Shown here one piece after another: positions 43,522 through 51,214 of a DNA stretch of 64,000 nucleotides. Origin of the DNA: Bosea sp. Tri-49 (GTDB taxonomy: Bacteria > Pseudomonadota > Alphaproteobacteria > Rhizobiales > Beijerinckiaceae); NCBI RefSeq assembly GCF_003952665.1, contig NZ_CP017946.1, positions 3,966,501-4,030,500 on the forward strand, read 5' to 3'. Under the pieces are notes generated by a model. The model was not told the origin of the DNA. It did not search any database and saw only the letters and a program-made list of their open reading frames with translations. Made by a program: the position numbers and the translations under genes. How positions within the stretch are numbered: position 1 is the first letter of the stretch; every line of letters begins with the position of its first letter.

Positions 43522-44727
43522 ATGGCCCGCATCCTCGTGATCAGCCCTTCGGGCGAGGTCTACAACCACGACAATGTCCGCTGGTATCGCCATGCCGACC
43601 TGCAGAGCCACATCAACCACTACCACAACATCGGCGACGCCTTTGTCTTCGATTCCTCGCTGAAGCTGCTCAACTTCGAGAAGCTCGAGGAATTGCCGAT
43701 CACCAGCATCGACCCCCAGCAGATCGACCGGTTCAACGCCGAGTTCGACTATGTCTTCCTGCGCGGCTCGAACTATGTGCACGCCGGCATGAACTGGAGC
43801 CGCACCGCCGAGGTGCTGCGCCGGCTCAAGCTGCCGGTGCTCGCCTTCGGCATCGGCGCGCAGGCTCCGGTCAGCGGCAAGCTCGAACTCAGCGAGGACA
43901 GCAAGACCGTCCTCAAGCTGATCTCGGATTCGACCGCGTCGGTCGGCGTGCGTGGCACCTATTCGGCCGAGGTGATGCACGAGCTCGGCATCAAGAACGC
44001 CCGGATCATCGGCTGCCCGACCGCCTTCCGCAACAACCGGCCCGACCTCGCCATCCGCTTGCCGGCGCTCGACAGCGTGAAGCAGGTCGGCGTCACGCTG
44101 CGCCGCGAGGTCTCCAAGCACTACGCCAAGGACATCAAGCGCTACCTGACCTTCCACCGCGACCTGGTGAAGGCGATGGCGGACCGCTTCGAGGTCACGC
44201 TTATGTCCCAGGGCGAGGTCGAGGAGAAGAAGCTCGCTCTCGGCACGCCCGAGCAGAAGCTGGAGGGCATGGCGGCCCTGCGCGAGAACGGCTGGGCGAC
44301 CCAATGGTATCTCGATGAGCAGATGGAAGCGCTCTACCGTGACCGGATGTTCTATTCGGACGTCGTCGCCGGACATGAGCAGCTCGTCCGCAAGCTCGAT
44401 CTCGTGCTCGGCTACCGGCTGCACGGCAATCTGATGGCGCTCGCCAACGGCACGCCCTCGATCTACTTCACCTATGACAGCCGCACGGTCGAATTCGCCG
44501 AGACCTTCCAGATTCCGAGCGTCGACGTCTTCGGCGACAAGCCGTTCAAGCTGGAAGAGTACTGGAACCAGGCGCTCTTCGACCGCTTCAACGCGGCCTA
44601 TGCCCGCGTCTATGGCGCGATGAGCGCCTTCCTCAGCGAGAACAAGGTCGACCACAAGATGGCGAAGCCTGCTGCGGCCGCCACGTCCGCACCACCGGCT
44701 CCCGAGCCGGAAAGGAAGGTGGCATGA
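43522..44727 (+). CDS. Polysaccharide pyruvyl transferase family protein (copy 1)
   Basis: A 401-aa protein of the CsaB/WcaK pyruvyl transferase family, which ketal-links pyruvate to sugars. Visible motifs are VFLRGSNYVHAGMNWSRTAE, AFGIGAQAP, SVGVRGTYSAEVMHELGI and the family signature GYRLHGNLMALANGTPSIYF near residue 300. Pyruvylated glycans anchor S-layer proteins in some bacteria; that role here is inference. GAAGGGAGA lies 10 bases upstream of the ATG. The 3' end overlaps the exported propeller gene. Confidence 0.78.
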   Translation: MARILVISPSGEVYNHDNVRWYRHADLQSHINHYHNIGDAFVFDSSLKLLNFEKLEELPITSIDPQQIDRFNAEFDYVFLRGSNYVHAGMNWSRTAEVLRRLKLPVLAFGIGAQAPVSGKLELSEDSKTVLKLISDSTASVGVRGTYSAEVMHELGIKNARIIGCPTAFRNNRPDLAIRLPALDSVKQVGVTLRREVSKHYAKDIKRYLTFHRDLVKAMADRFEVTLMSQGEVEEKKLALGTPEQKLEGMAALRENGWATQWYLDEQMEALYRDRMFYSDVVAGHEQLVRKLDLVLGYRLHGNLMALANGTPSIYFTYDSRTVEFAETFQIPSVDVFGDKPFKLEEYWNQALFDRFNAAYARVYGAMSAFLSENKVDHKMAKPAAAATSAPPAPEPERKVA

Positions 44728-45926
44728 GGAGCGCGCGCACCGCCCTCGCCTGGCTGCCGGCGGCGCTGCTGGCAATCACCGCGCCCGTCGCCGGCTTCGC
44801 GCAGGCGCCGGGCGCACCGGTCGCCGCAGGTTACCGGCTGGAGATCGCGCCCGACGCGAAGGAGGAGACGGTCGTCTCCTGGGCGCGCGAGCGCTGCGAG
44901 GAATGGGACCTGCCGGATGCGCCCTTGCGCGCCTTCCGCGACAACAAGGGCGAGGTCGTTGCCTTCGCCAGCCATTACCGCAGCCGGCCGCTGATCGGCG
45001 GCAATCTCGGCGCGATCCGCAAGAGCTGCGCGGTCTCCTTCGAGGCGAAGAGCAGCGCCGATCCGAGCCAGTTCAGCGACAAGAGCTGGATCGCCGCGAC
45101 CTGGACCGGCGATGGCCGCAATGTCGAGGCACTGGTGCACGCCGAATACCATGCCGACAAGCATCCCGGCGCCTGCCGCTTCAAGGATGCGATGAGCTGC
45201 TGGTACAATGTCGTCACCGCCGCCCATTCCAGCGATGGCGGCCTGAGCTTCAAGACCGACGAGCCGCGCCCGCTGGTGGCGGCACCCGGCTTCCCCCAGG
45301 AGGTCGGCCAGGGCCGGCATCGCGGCTTCTTCAACCCCTCCAACATCGTCCAGAAGGACGGCGCCTGGTATGCGCTGATCATGACCACCGGCGGTGAGGG
45401 CCAGAAGAACGGCGTCTGCCTGTTCCGCTCGACCAACATCAAGGACCCGACCTCCTGGCGCGCCTTCGACGGGCAGGACTTCACCATCCGCGCCGTCGAT
45501 CCCTATCGCGACGACCTCAGCCAGGCGCGGCCCTGCCAGACGCTCAAGCCGCTGCCGACCACGGTGGGATCGCTGACCCGGCACGAGGCGAGCGGGAAAT
45601 GGCTCGCGCTCCTCCACCTCGGCCCCGATCCGAGCCAGAACATCGCCGGCGGCCGCGTCGCTTATAGCTGGTCCGACGATCTGATCCGCTGGTCGCCGCT
45701 GCAGACGCTGATGGTGCAGCCGACGATGTGGAGCAAGAACTGCAGCGACCGGCTGCGCTACGGCTATGGCGCCCTCGCCGATCCGACCTCGCGCTCGCGC
45801 AATTTCGAGACGACCGGCGACGAGGCCTTTCTCTTCATGACCAGGATGAAGGTCGCCGACTGCAAGCTCGGCCCCGACCGCGACCTGGTCCGCCTCAAGG
45901 TTCAGTTCGTCAAGGAGGGGCCATGA
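44724..45926 (+). CDS. Exported propeller-like protein (possible glycosidase fold)
   Basis: A 400-aa protein with a signal peptide (about residues 1-26, ending APVAGFAQ). The mature part has sialidase/GH43-like propeller traits: AAHSSDGGLSFKTDEPRPLV, FFNPSNIVQKDGAWYALIMT, RSTNIKDPTSWRAFDG and YSWSDDLIRWSPLQTL. Several Cys residues may form disulfides. No catalytic triad can be assigned with confidence, so it could be a glycoside hydrolase or a binding protein acting on the glycan outside the cytoplasm. It is embedded between two pyruvyl transferase genes with 4-bp overlaps. Confidence 0.7.
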   Translation: MRSARTALAWLPAALLAITAPVAGFAQAPGAPVAAGYRLEIAPDAKEETVVSWARERCEEWDLPDAPLRAFRDNKGEVVAFASHYRSRPLIGGNLGAIRKSCAVSFEAKSSADPSQFSDKSWIAATWTGDGRNVEALVHAEYHADKHPGACRFKDAMSCWYNVVTAAHSSDGGLSFKTDEPRPLVAAPGFPQEVGQGRHRGFFNPSNIVQKDGAWYALIMTTGGEGQKNGVCLFRSTNIKDPTSWRAFDGQDFTIRAVDPYRDDLSQARPCQTLKPLPTTVGSLTRHEASGKWLALLHLGPDPSQNIAGGRVAYSWSDDLIRWSPLQTLMVQPTMWSKNCSDRLRYGYGALADPTSRSRNFETTGDEAFLFMTRMKVADCKLGPDRDLVRLKVQFVKEGP

Positions 45927-47383
45927 ACGCGCCCGTGCTCAATCTCGGCTCCGTGGTCTCGGCGCAGAACGCCATCAAGATCCTACGCGCCACCACCGGC
46001 GAGGTCGTCGTCGCCATCGGGCGCCGGCCCGATCGGAGCTGGCCCACGCTCAAGCTGATGCTCGACGGGCAGGAATACGCCACCATCCAGCCCGGCGCGA
46101 TCGTCACGGCTGAGGCGGATGTCGCCGAGTTGACCATCCCGCTGCCGAGCTTGCCCAATGGGCGCCCCCACTCGGTCGCGATCGCCGATGCAGCCACAGG
46201 CACGCTCGCCCCGGGCTCGAATCTGCGTCCGATCGCGACCGAGACCAAATTGCGCGCGCTGGTGATCTATCCGGCCGGCGAGGTCTACGAGCACGACAAG
46301 GTGCGCTGGTACCGCGCGCCGATGGAGAAACTGCTCAGCGACTACTTCAACATCGGCGACATGATCGTCTACGATTCGACGCTGAAGCTCCTGCGCTATG
46401 CGCATCTTGAGCCGATGAAGATCATGTCGCCGACCGATGCCGACATCGCGCGCTACGCCAGCGAATTCGACTTCGTCTTCGTGCGTGGCTCGAACTTCAT
46501 CCACGAGAACATGGAATGGTTCCGCGCCGTAGAGGTGCTGGAGAAGGTGAAGTTGCCGGTCTACGCTATCGGCGTCGGCGCCCAGGCGAGCCAGAACCGC
46601 AAAATCGAGCTGCCCGAGGCGTCGAAGCGCTTCTGGTCGATCGTCGGCGAACGCTCGGCCGCGATCGGCGTGCGCGGCGCCTTCAGCGCCGAGACCCTGC
46701 GCCAAAATGGCATCAAGAATGTCGAGGTCGTCGGCTGCCCGTCGATCTTCCGGACCCGCAATCGCGACCTCAAGATCCGCATCCCCGACCAGCGCGAGAT
46801 CCGCAAGGTCGCCTTCAGCCTGCGCCGCGAGGCCGACAAGAGCTACACCGCCGACCCGGACGCCTATCTGCGTAACCAGAAGGCCGCGCTGCTCAAGGTC
46901 GACGGCCAGAGCGAGATGGTGATGTCCTCGCATGGCGAGCAGGAGGAGAAGGCCTTCTTCCTGCGCGATCCGGCGGCGAAGGAAAAGGCGGTTGCGGAGT
47001 TCGTCAAGACCAAGTGGTGGGACGGCCCGGACGATGCGCCGATGCGGCGCATCTACGAGAAGCAGCTGTTCTCCTTCTTCGACGTCGAGCGTTATGACGA
47101 GTTCGCGCGCTCGATCGACCTTGCCGTCGGCTACCGCGTCCATGGCGTGCTGCCGGCGGTCGCGCAGGGCGTCCCGGGCGTGCTCGTCGCCTATGACACG
47201 CGCAGCCAGGAACTGGCCGAGACGCTGAAGATCCCTGTCGTCTCGGAAGCGGCGCTCGCCGAAGGCGGCTGGCGCGCGGTCTATCAGGAGGCGGCGCTGA
47301 ACAACCTCGCGAAGAGCTATGCCGCTTCCTATGACCGGATGCGCGGCTTCCTCGACCACAACGGCATTCCCCACCGCATGTGA
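45923..47383 (+). CDS. Polysaccharide pyruvyl transferase family protein (copy 2)
   Basis: A 486-aa paralogue of the upstream pyruvyl transferase with an extra N-terminal beta domain of about 110 residues. From there the two align: VIYPAGEVYEHDKVRWYRAP, VFVRGSNFIHENMEWFRAVE, IGVRGAFSAETLRQNGI and the signature GYRVHGVLPAVAQGVPGVL. The duplicate suggests two pyruvylation sites, or one active and one regulatory copy. The ATG overlaps the exported propeller gene stop. Confidence 0.77.
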   Translation: MNAPVLNLGSVVSAQNAIKILRATTGEVVVAIGRRPDRSWPTLKLMLDGQEYATIQPGAIVTAEADVAELTIPLPSLPNGRPHSVAIADAATGTLAPGSNLRPIATETKLRALVIYPAGEVYEHDKVRWYRAPMEKLLSDYFNIGDMIVYDSTLKLLRYAHLEPMKIMSPTDADIARYASEFDFVFVRGSNFIHENMEWFRAVEVLEKVKLPVYAIGVGAQASQNRKIELPEASKRFWSIVGERSAAIGVRGAFSAETLRQNGIKNVEVVGCPSIFRTRNRDLKIRIPDQREIRKVAFSLRREADKSYTADPDAYLRNQKAALLKVDGQSEMVMSSHGEQEEKAFFLRDPAAKEKAVAEFVKTKWWDGPDDAPMRRIYEKQLFSFFDVERYDEFARSIDLAVGYRVHGVLPAVAQGVPGVLVAYDTRSQELAETLKIPVVSEAALAEGGWRAVYQEAALNNLAKSYAASYDRMRGFLDHNGIPHRM

Positions 47384-47528
47384 GACCAAACCCGGCGCGG
47401 CGAAGATCGCGCCGGTTGGAGGAAATGCCCGGAGGTAACCGGGCCATCAGCAAGCGCCCGGCGAGCACCCAAGGCTTTCGAGTCCGCACCGTCGAGCCCG
47501 AGAGGTTCCTCGAACGCAGGAGACGATC
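47384..47528 (+). other. Intercistronic region with two hairpins
   Basis: This is the only sizeable gap in the glycan operon. It contains CCGGCGCG (47392-47399) / CGCGCCGG (47408-47415), and GCCCGG (47427-47432) / CCGGGC (47439-47444). Neither has a T-run, so processing, attenuation or a 5' leader of the GSCFA gene is more likely than termination. CGCAGGAGACG gives the next gene a ribosome site. Confidence 0.45.
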
Positions 47529-48563
47529 ATGAAGATCGAATACAATGCAGGCACGGCCCTATCCATCATGCGCGGCAATCCCGTGCGCGGCTGGATCTCG
47601 GGCAAGCCGGAGAAGATGGCCAAGGAACGGCTGACCACCGGCAACTACCTGTCCGTCGAGCACAAATCGAAATTCAAGATCGACCCGTCCTGGCCGATCT
47701 TCACCATGGGCTCGTGCTTCGCCCGCGAGGTCGAGAACATCCTGATGATGCGCGGCCTGCCGCTGCTGCTGAAGGGCCATGGCGTGCCGGCCGAGCATTT
47801 CGAGAGCTGGGATGAGGAGACCGGCCGCGGCGGCGGCGCCGATCGCGGCCAGCTCAGCCGCGGCGCGCTCAACAAATATTCGGTCCGCTCGATGACGCAC
47901 GAGCTGAAGCGCGTGCTGCGTGGCGAGAACTATCCCAATGACGGGCTGATCGAGCTGGCGCCCGGGCAATGGTTCGATCCACATGCCAGCGGCCTGAAAT
48001 TGCTCGACCGCGAGACCGCCTTCGCCAACCGCAAGCGCCTCAGCGAGGCGACCGCGCAGATCAAGAATGCGCGCATCTGCTTCTTCACGCTCGGCCTGAC
48101 CGAGACCTGGCTCGATGCCGAGACGGGGATCGCGATGAACGCGCATCCCGGCCCGAGCTGGCTGCAGCGCATGCCGGAGCGCTTCCGCTTCGTCGACTAC
48201 GGCTATGACGCGACGCTGGCCGACATGCTCGACATCATCGGGCTGATCCGCGAGCACTGCCATCCGGAGATGCGTTTCATCGTCACCGTCTCGCCGGTGC
48301 CGTTCGGCGCGACCTTCAAGGATGCCGACGTGATCGTCGCCAACAGCGCCTCGAAATCGCTGCTGCGCTCCGTAGCCGAGGAATTGTTCCGCCGCTTCGA
48401 CTACGTCGACTACTTCCCAAGCTACGAGATCGTGCTCAACTCGCCGCGTACCATCGCCTTCGAGGACGACCAGCTCCACATTGCCCGCGAGATGGTCGCG
48501 CATGTGATGACGACCTTCCAGGGCGCCTATCTCGGTGACGCCGCGCAGCCGCAGGCGGCCTGA
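47529..48563 (+). CDS. GSCFA family protein (SGNH hydrolase-like)
   Basis: A 344-aa protein with the family-defining motif in FTMGSCFAREVENILMMRG near residues 60-78 and a later ICFFTLGLTETWLDAETG segment. GSCFA proteins have an SGNH-hydrolase-like fold and are often beside glycan genes; some may be sugar O-acetyl esterases or transferases. FIVTVSPVPFGATFKD fits the block III region and DDQLHIARE the terminal D-x-x-H-type block. It likely edits the glycan produced by this cluster. Confidence 0.8.
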   Translation: MKIEYNAGTALSIMRGNPVRGWISGKPEKMAKERLTTGNYLSVEHKSKFKIDPSWPIFTMGSCFAREVENILMMRGLPLLLKGHGVPAEHFESWDEETGRGGGADRGQLSRGALNKYSVRSMTHELKRVLRGENYPNDGLIELAPGQWFDPHASGLKLLDRETAFANRKRLSEATAQIKNARICFFTLGLTETWLDAETGIAMNAHPGPSWLQRMPERFRFVDYGYDATLADMLDIIGLIREHCHPEMRFIVTVSPVPFGATFKDADVIVANSASKSLLRSVAEELFRRFDYVDYFPSYEIVLNSPRTIAFEDDQLHIAREMVAHVMTTFQGAYLGDAAQPQAA

Positions 48564-48689
48564 GCCAACAAGCCGGTCGCCGTGGCCGGCTTACCATGTC
48601 AAGATGCGCCGGGCGCCGGAGAGCGGCCCCGGCGCAGGCATGTCCGGCGGCCGTCCGACCGCCCGATCGGCTACCGTCGGGAGGACGAG

Positions 48690-48971
48690 ATGAACGTCGC
48701 CAATCTACAGCTCGAAGGCATGCTGCTGGCCTTCACGGCCGTGCTGCGCTCGCTGGTGACTTCGGGCGCACTGACTGATTCACAGCTCAAGGCCGCGCTG
48801 ACGGAGGCCGAGCAGACCGGGCTGGGCGATCGGCAGCGCTGCGACCAGCTCAGCCCGAGCCAGCGCGACTCGCTCGCCTTCGCTGCCCGCTTCCTGTCGA
48901 TCGCGACCCGGCCGGAAGGCGGCATGCGGTCGTTCTCTGAGGTGGCACGCGAGGTCGGCCGCACCACCTGA
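48690..48971 (+). CDS. Small hypothetical protein
   Basis: A 93-aa protein, mostly helical, beginning MNVANLQLEGMLLAFTAVLR. No signal peptide, membrane segment or known motif is evident. The start has a clear GGGAGGA ribosome site 5 bases upstream. It is the last gene of the + strand glycan region and converges, 4 bp apart, with the LacI gene. Codon use looks like its neighbours, so it is probably real. Confidence 0.6.
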   Translation: MNVANLQLEGMLLAFTAVLRSLVTSGALTDSQLKAALTEAEQTGLGDRQRCDQLSPSQRDSLAFAARFLSIATRPEGGMRSFSEVAREVGRTT

Positions 48972-48975
48972 GCTT

Positions 48976-50052
48976 TCAAGGCAGGTTCTCGCGGAGCACG
49001 ATCTCGATGCCGGGTCGGGCTGTGCCCTCCGCCGCCGGCCGCCCGGCGCGCAGATTGGCGAAGATCGCAACACAGCTCATCAGCGTCGCCAGCGGCTGCT
49101 GGGTGATGACCGCATCCATGGTGCCGTCGACGAGGAGGCCTCGCGTCTCCGGTGTCAGCCCATGGCCGACGAAGACCACATCCTGCCGCCCGGCCTCCTT
49201 CAGCGCCCGGGCGATGCCCTCGGGCCCGCCGCCGATATTGTAGATGCCGGCGAGATCCGGATGCTGGCCGAGCAGGGTCTTGGTCTGGCGGTAGTTCTTG
49301 GCCTCGTCGTCATGGCCTTCGCGCAGGCCGACGACTTCGATGTCCGGATAAAGCTCCTCGAACAGATGCAGGAAGCCCATCTCGCGCTCCTCATGGGCGC
49401 GATAGCTCAGGCTGCCGGCGATCATCGCCACCTTGGCGCGGCGCGGCCCGATGAAGCGGGCGATGAGCTGGCCGGCGGTGCGTCCGGCGGCGCGGTTGTC
49501 GAGGCCGACATAGGCGGCGCGGGCGGTGTTGGCGATGTCCGAGATGAGCGTCACGCTGGGCACGCCGCGCTCGGCCAGAAGGTCGACCGCCTCGCGCACG
49601 GTCGGGTGCTCCAGCGCCATGAAGGCGACGCCGTCGACTTCGCGGCCGATCCGCCTGAGCTCATGAGCGAGCAGTTCCGGCTTGAAGCTCTCGATATGCT
49701 CGACCCGGGCACGCATGTTGAAGGAGGCGAGTTGGTCCTGCGAGCCAACGATCAGCCGGCCGAGTAGGCCGAGGAAGCGGTTGTTTCCGGCCGGCAACAG
49801 GAAGCCGAGGCGCAGCGGCCGGAGCGCGCTCGCCGGCAGCGCCCCTTCCATGACGTAGCCGAGCTCGCCCGCGGCCTTCAGCACGCGCTGCACCGTCGCC
49901 GGCCTGACGCCTGGACGCTGGTTCAGTACGCGGTCGACCGTCGCCGTCGAGACGCCGGCAAGGCGCGCGACATCCTCGACCCGTGCCATCTGGCGGCGGC
50001 GCGGTGCGGACGGCTCAACTTCCTCGGCAAGCTTGGGGATCGGCGCGTTCAT
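48976..50052 (-). CDS. LacI-family transcriptional regulator
   Basis: A 358-aa repressor. The helix-turn-helix VEDVARLAGVSTATVDRVLN is typical of LacI/GalR. The periplasmic-binding-protein-like sensor domain follows with LRLGFLLPAGNNRFLGLLGR and VFVGHGLTPETRGLLVDGT. Several starts are possible; MNAPIPKL at 50052 is used, and MARVEDVA at 49989 is also reasonable. It is divergent from the TRAP transporter and carbon-catabolic genes, so it is their likely repressor, with a sugar acid or its derivative as inducer. Confidence 0.85.
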   Translation of the reverse strand: MNAPIPKLAEEVEPSAPRRRQMARVEDVARLAGVSTATVDRVLNQRPGVRPATVQRVLKAAGELGYVMEGALPASALRPLRLGFLLPAGNNRFLGLLGRLIVGSQDQLASFNMRARVEHIESFKPELLAHELRRIGREVDGVAFMALEHPTVREAVDLLAERGVPSVTLISDIANTARAAYVGLDNRAAGRTAGQLIARFIGPRRAKVAMIAGSLSYRAHEEREMGFLHLFEELYPDIEVVGLREGHDDEAKNYRQTKTLLGQHPDLAGIYNIGGGPEGIARALKEAGRQDVVFVGHGLTPETRGLLVDGTMDAVITQQPLATLMSCVAIFANLRAGRPAAEGTARPGIEIVLRENLP

Positions 50053-50091
50053 CCAATCAAAACCCATCAGAAAATGAGCTTGAAGACCATC

Positions 50092-50104
50092 AGAAACGAT
50101 TTCT
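50092..50104. promoter_or_regulatory. Candidate LacI-family operator
   Basis: AGAAACGATTTCT is a perfect 5-bp inverted repeat with a CG in the 3-bp centre, in the 113-bp gap between the LacI gene and the TRAP operon. LacI operators commonly have a central CG. It lies about 60 bp upstream of the DctP start, at promoter distance. Confidence 0.55.
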
Positions 50105-50165
50105 ATGCTGAGCGTCAAGCATTCAAGAGCGATCAAATCGCATCAGCACGTCCAGGGAGGACATC

Positions 50166-51182
50166 ATGACCGGACCGAGCCGCCGCACGCTCATCAAGGG
50201 CCTCGCCGCCGCCCCCGCCGCATCGCTGATCGGCATGCCGATGATCGCGCGAGCGGCCGAGATCGAGCTGAAATACGGCAATAACCTGCCGCTCAGCCAT
50301 CCGCTCAACATCCGCGCCCAGCAGGCGGCCGAGCGCGTCGCCAAGGAGACGAACGGGCGGGTCGAGATCAAGATCTTCCCGAACAACCAGCTCGGCGGCG
50401 ACACCGACATGCTGAGCCAGGTCCGCAATGGCGGCATCACCTTCTTCACGCCGTCAGCGCTGGTGATCGCGACCCTGGTGCCGGTCGCGGCGATCAATGC
50501 GGTCGGCTTCGCCTTCGCCGATTACGACCAGGTCTGGAAGGCGATGGACGGGCCGGTCGGCGCGCATGTCCGGGCCGCGATCGAGAAGGTCAATCTCTAT
50601 GCCTTCGAGAAGATGTGGGACAATGGCTTTCGCCAGATGACCACCTCGGGCAAGGCGATCGAGCAGGCGGCCGACATGGCCTCGCTCAAGATCCGCGTGC
50701 CGGTCTCGCCGCTCTCGATCTCGATGTTCAAGGCGCTCGGCGCGGCGCCTGCCAGCCTGCAGTTCTCCGAGGTCTATTCGGCGCTGCAGACCAAGGTGGT
50801 CGATGCGCAGGAGAATCCGCTGCCGATCATCCAGGTCGCCAAGCTCTACGAAGTCCAGAAGAGCTGCGCGGTTTCCAACCATATCTGGGACGGCTTCTGG
50901 TTCATCGCCAATGGCCGCGCCTGGCGCGGCCTGCCTGCTGACATCCAGAAGATCGTGGCGTCCGCGATCAACGACGCCGGCGTCGCGCAGCGCGGCGACA
51001 TCAAGAGCCTCAACGATACCGTGCAGGCCGACCTGCAATCCAAGGGGCTTGCCTTCAACAAAACCAACCCCGACAGCTTCCGGGCCAAGCTCCGCGACGG
51101 CGGGTTCTATAGGGAATGGCAGGAGCGCTTCGGCGCCGAGGCCTGGGGCCTGCTCGAGGGAGCGGTCGGCAAGCTCGCCTGA
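50166..51182 (+). CDS. dctP: TRAP transporter substrate-binding protein (DctP family)
   Basis: A 338-aa periplasmic receptor with a twin-arginine-like leader (SRRTLIKGLAAAPAASLIGM), mature from about residue 30. Family landmarks are GNNLPLSHPLNIRAQQAAER, VEIKIFPNNQLGGDTDMLSQ and SLKIRVPVSPLSISMFKALG, where the Arg typically binds a substrate carboxylate. It delivers a carboxylic acid, probably a sugar acid, to the fused permease. GGGAGGA lies 5 bases upstream of the ATG. First gene of the LacI-controlled operon. Confidence 0.88.
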   Translation: MTGPSRRTLIKGLAAAPAASLIGMPMIARAAEIELKYGNNLPLSHPLNIRAQQAAERVAKETNGRVEIKIFPNNQLGGDTDMLSQVRNGGITFFTPSALVIATLVPVAAINAVGFAFADYDQVWKAMDGPVGAHVRAAIEKVNLYAFEKMWDNGFRQMTTSGKAIEQAADMASLKIRVPVSPLSISMFKALGAAPASLQFSEVYSALQTKVVDAQENPLPIIQVAKLYEVQKSCAVSNHIWDGFWFIANGRAWRGLPADIQKIVASAINDAGVAQRGDIKSLNDTVQADLQSKGLAFNKTNPDSFRAKLRDGGFYREWQERFGAEAWGLLEGAVGKLA

Positions 51183-51214
51183 GGCTTGCCGGGATCGGAT
51201 CTCGAGGACACGCC

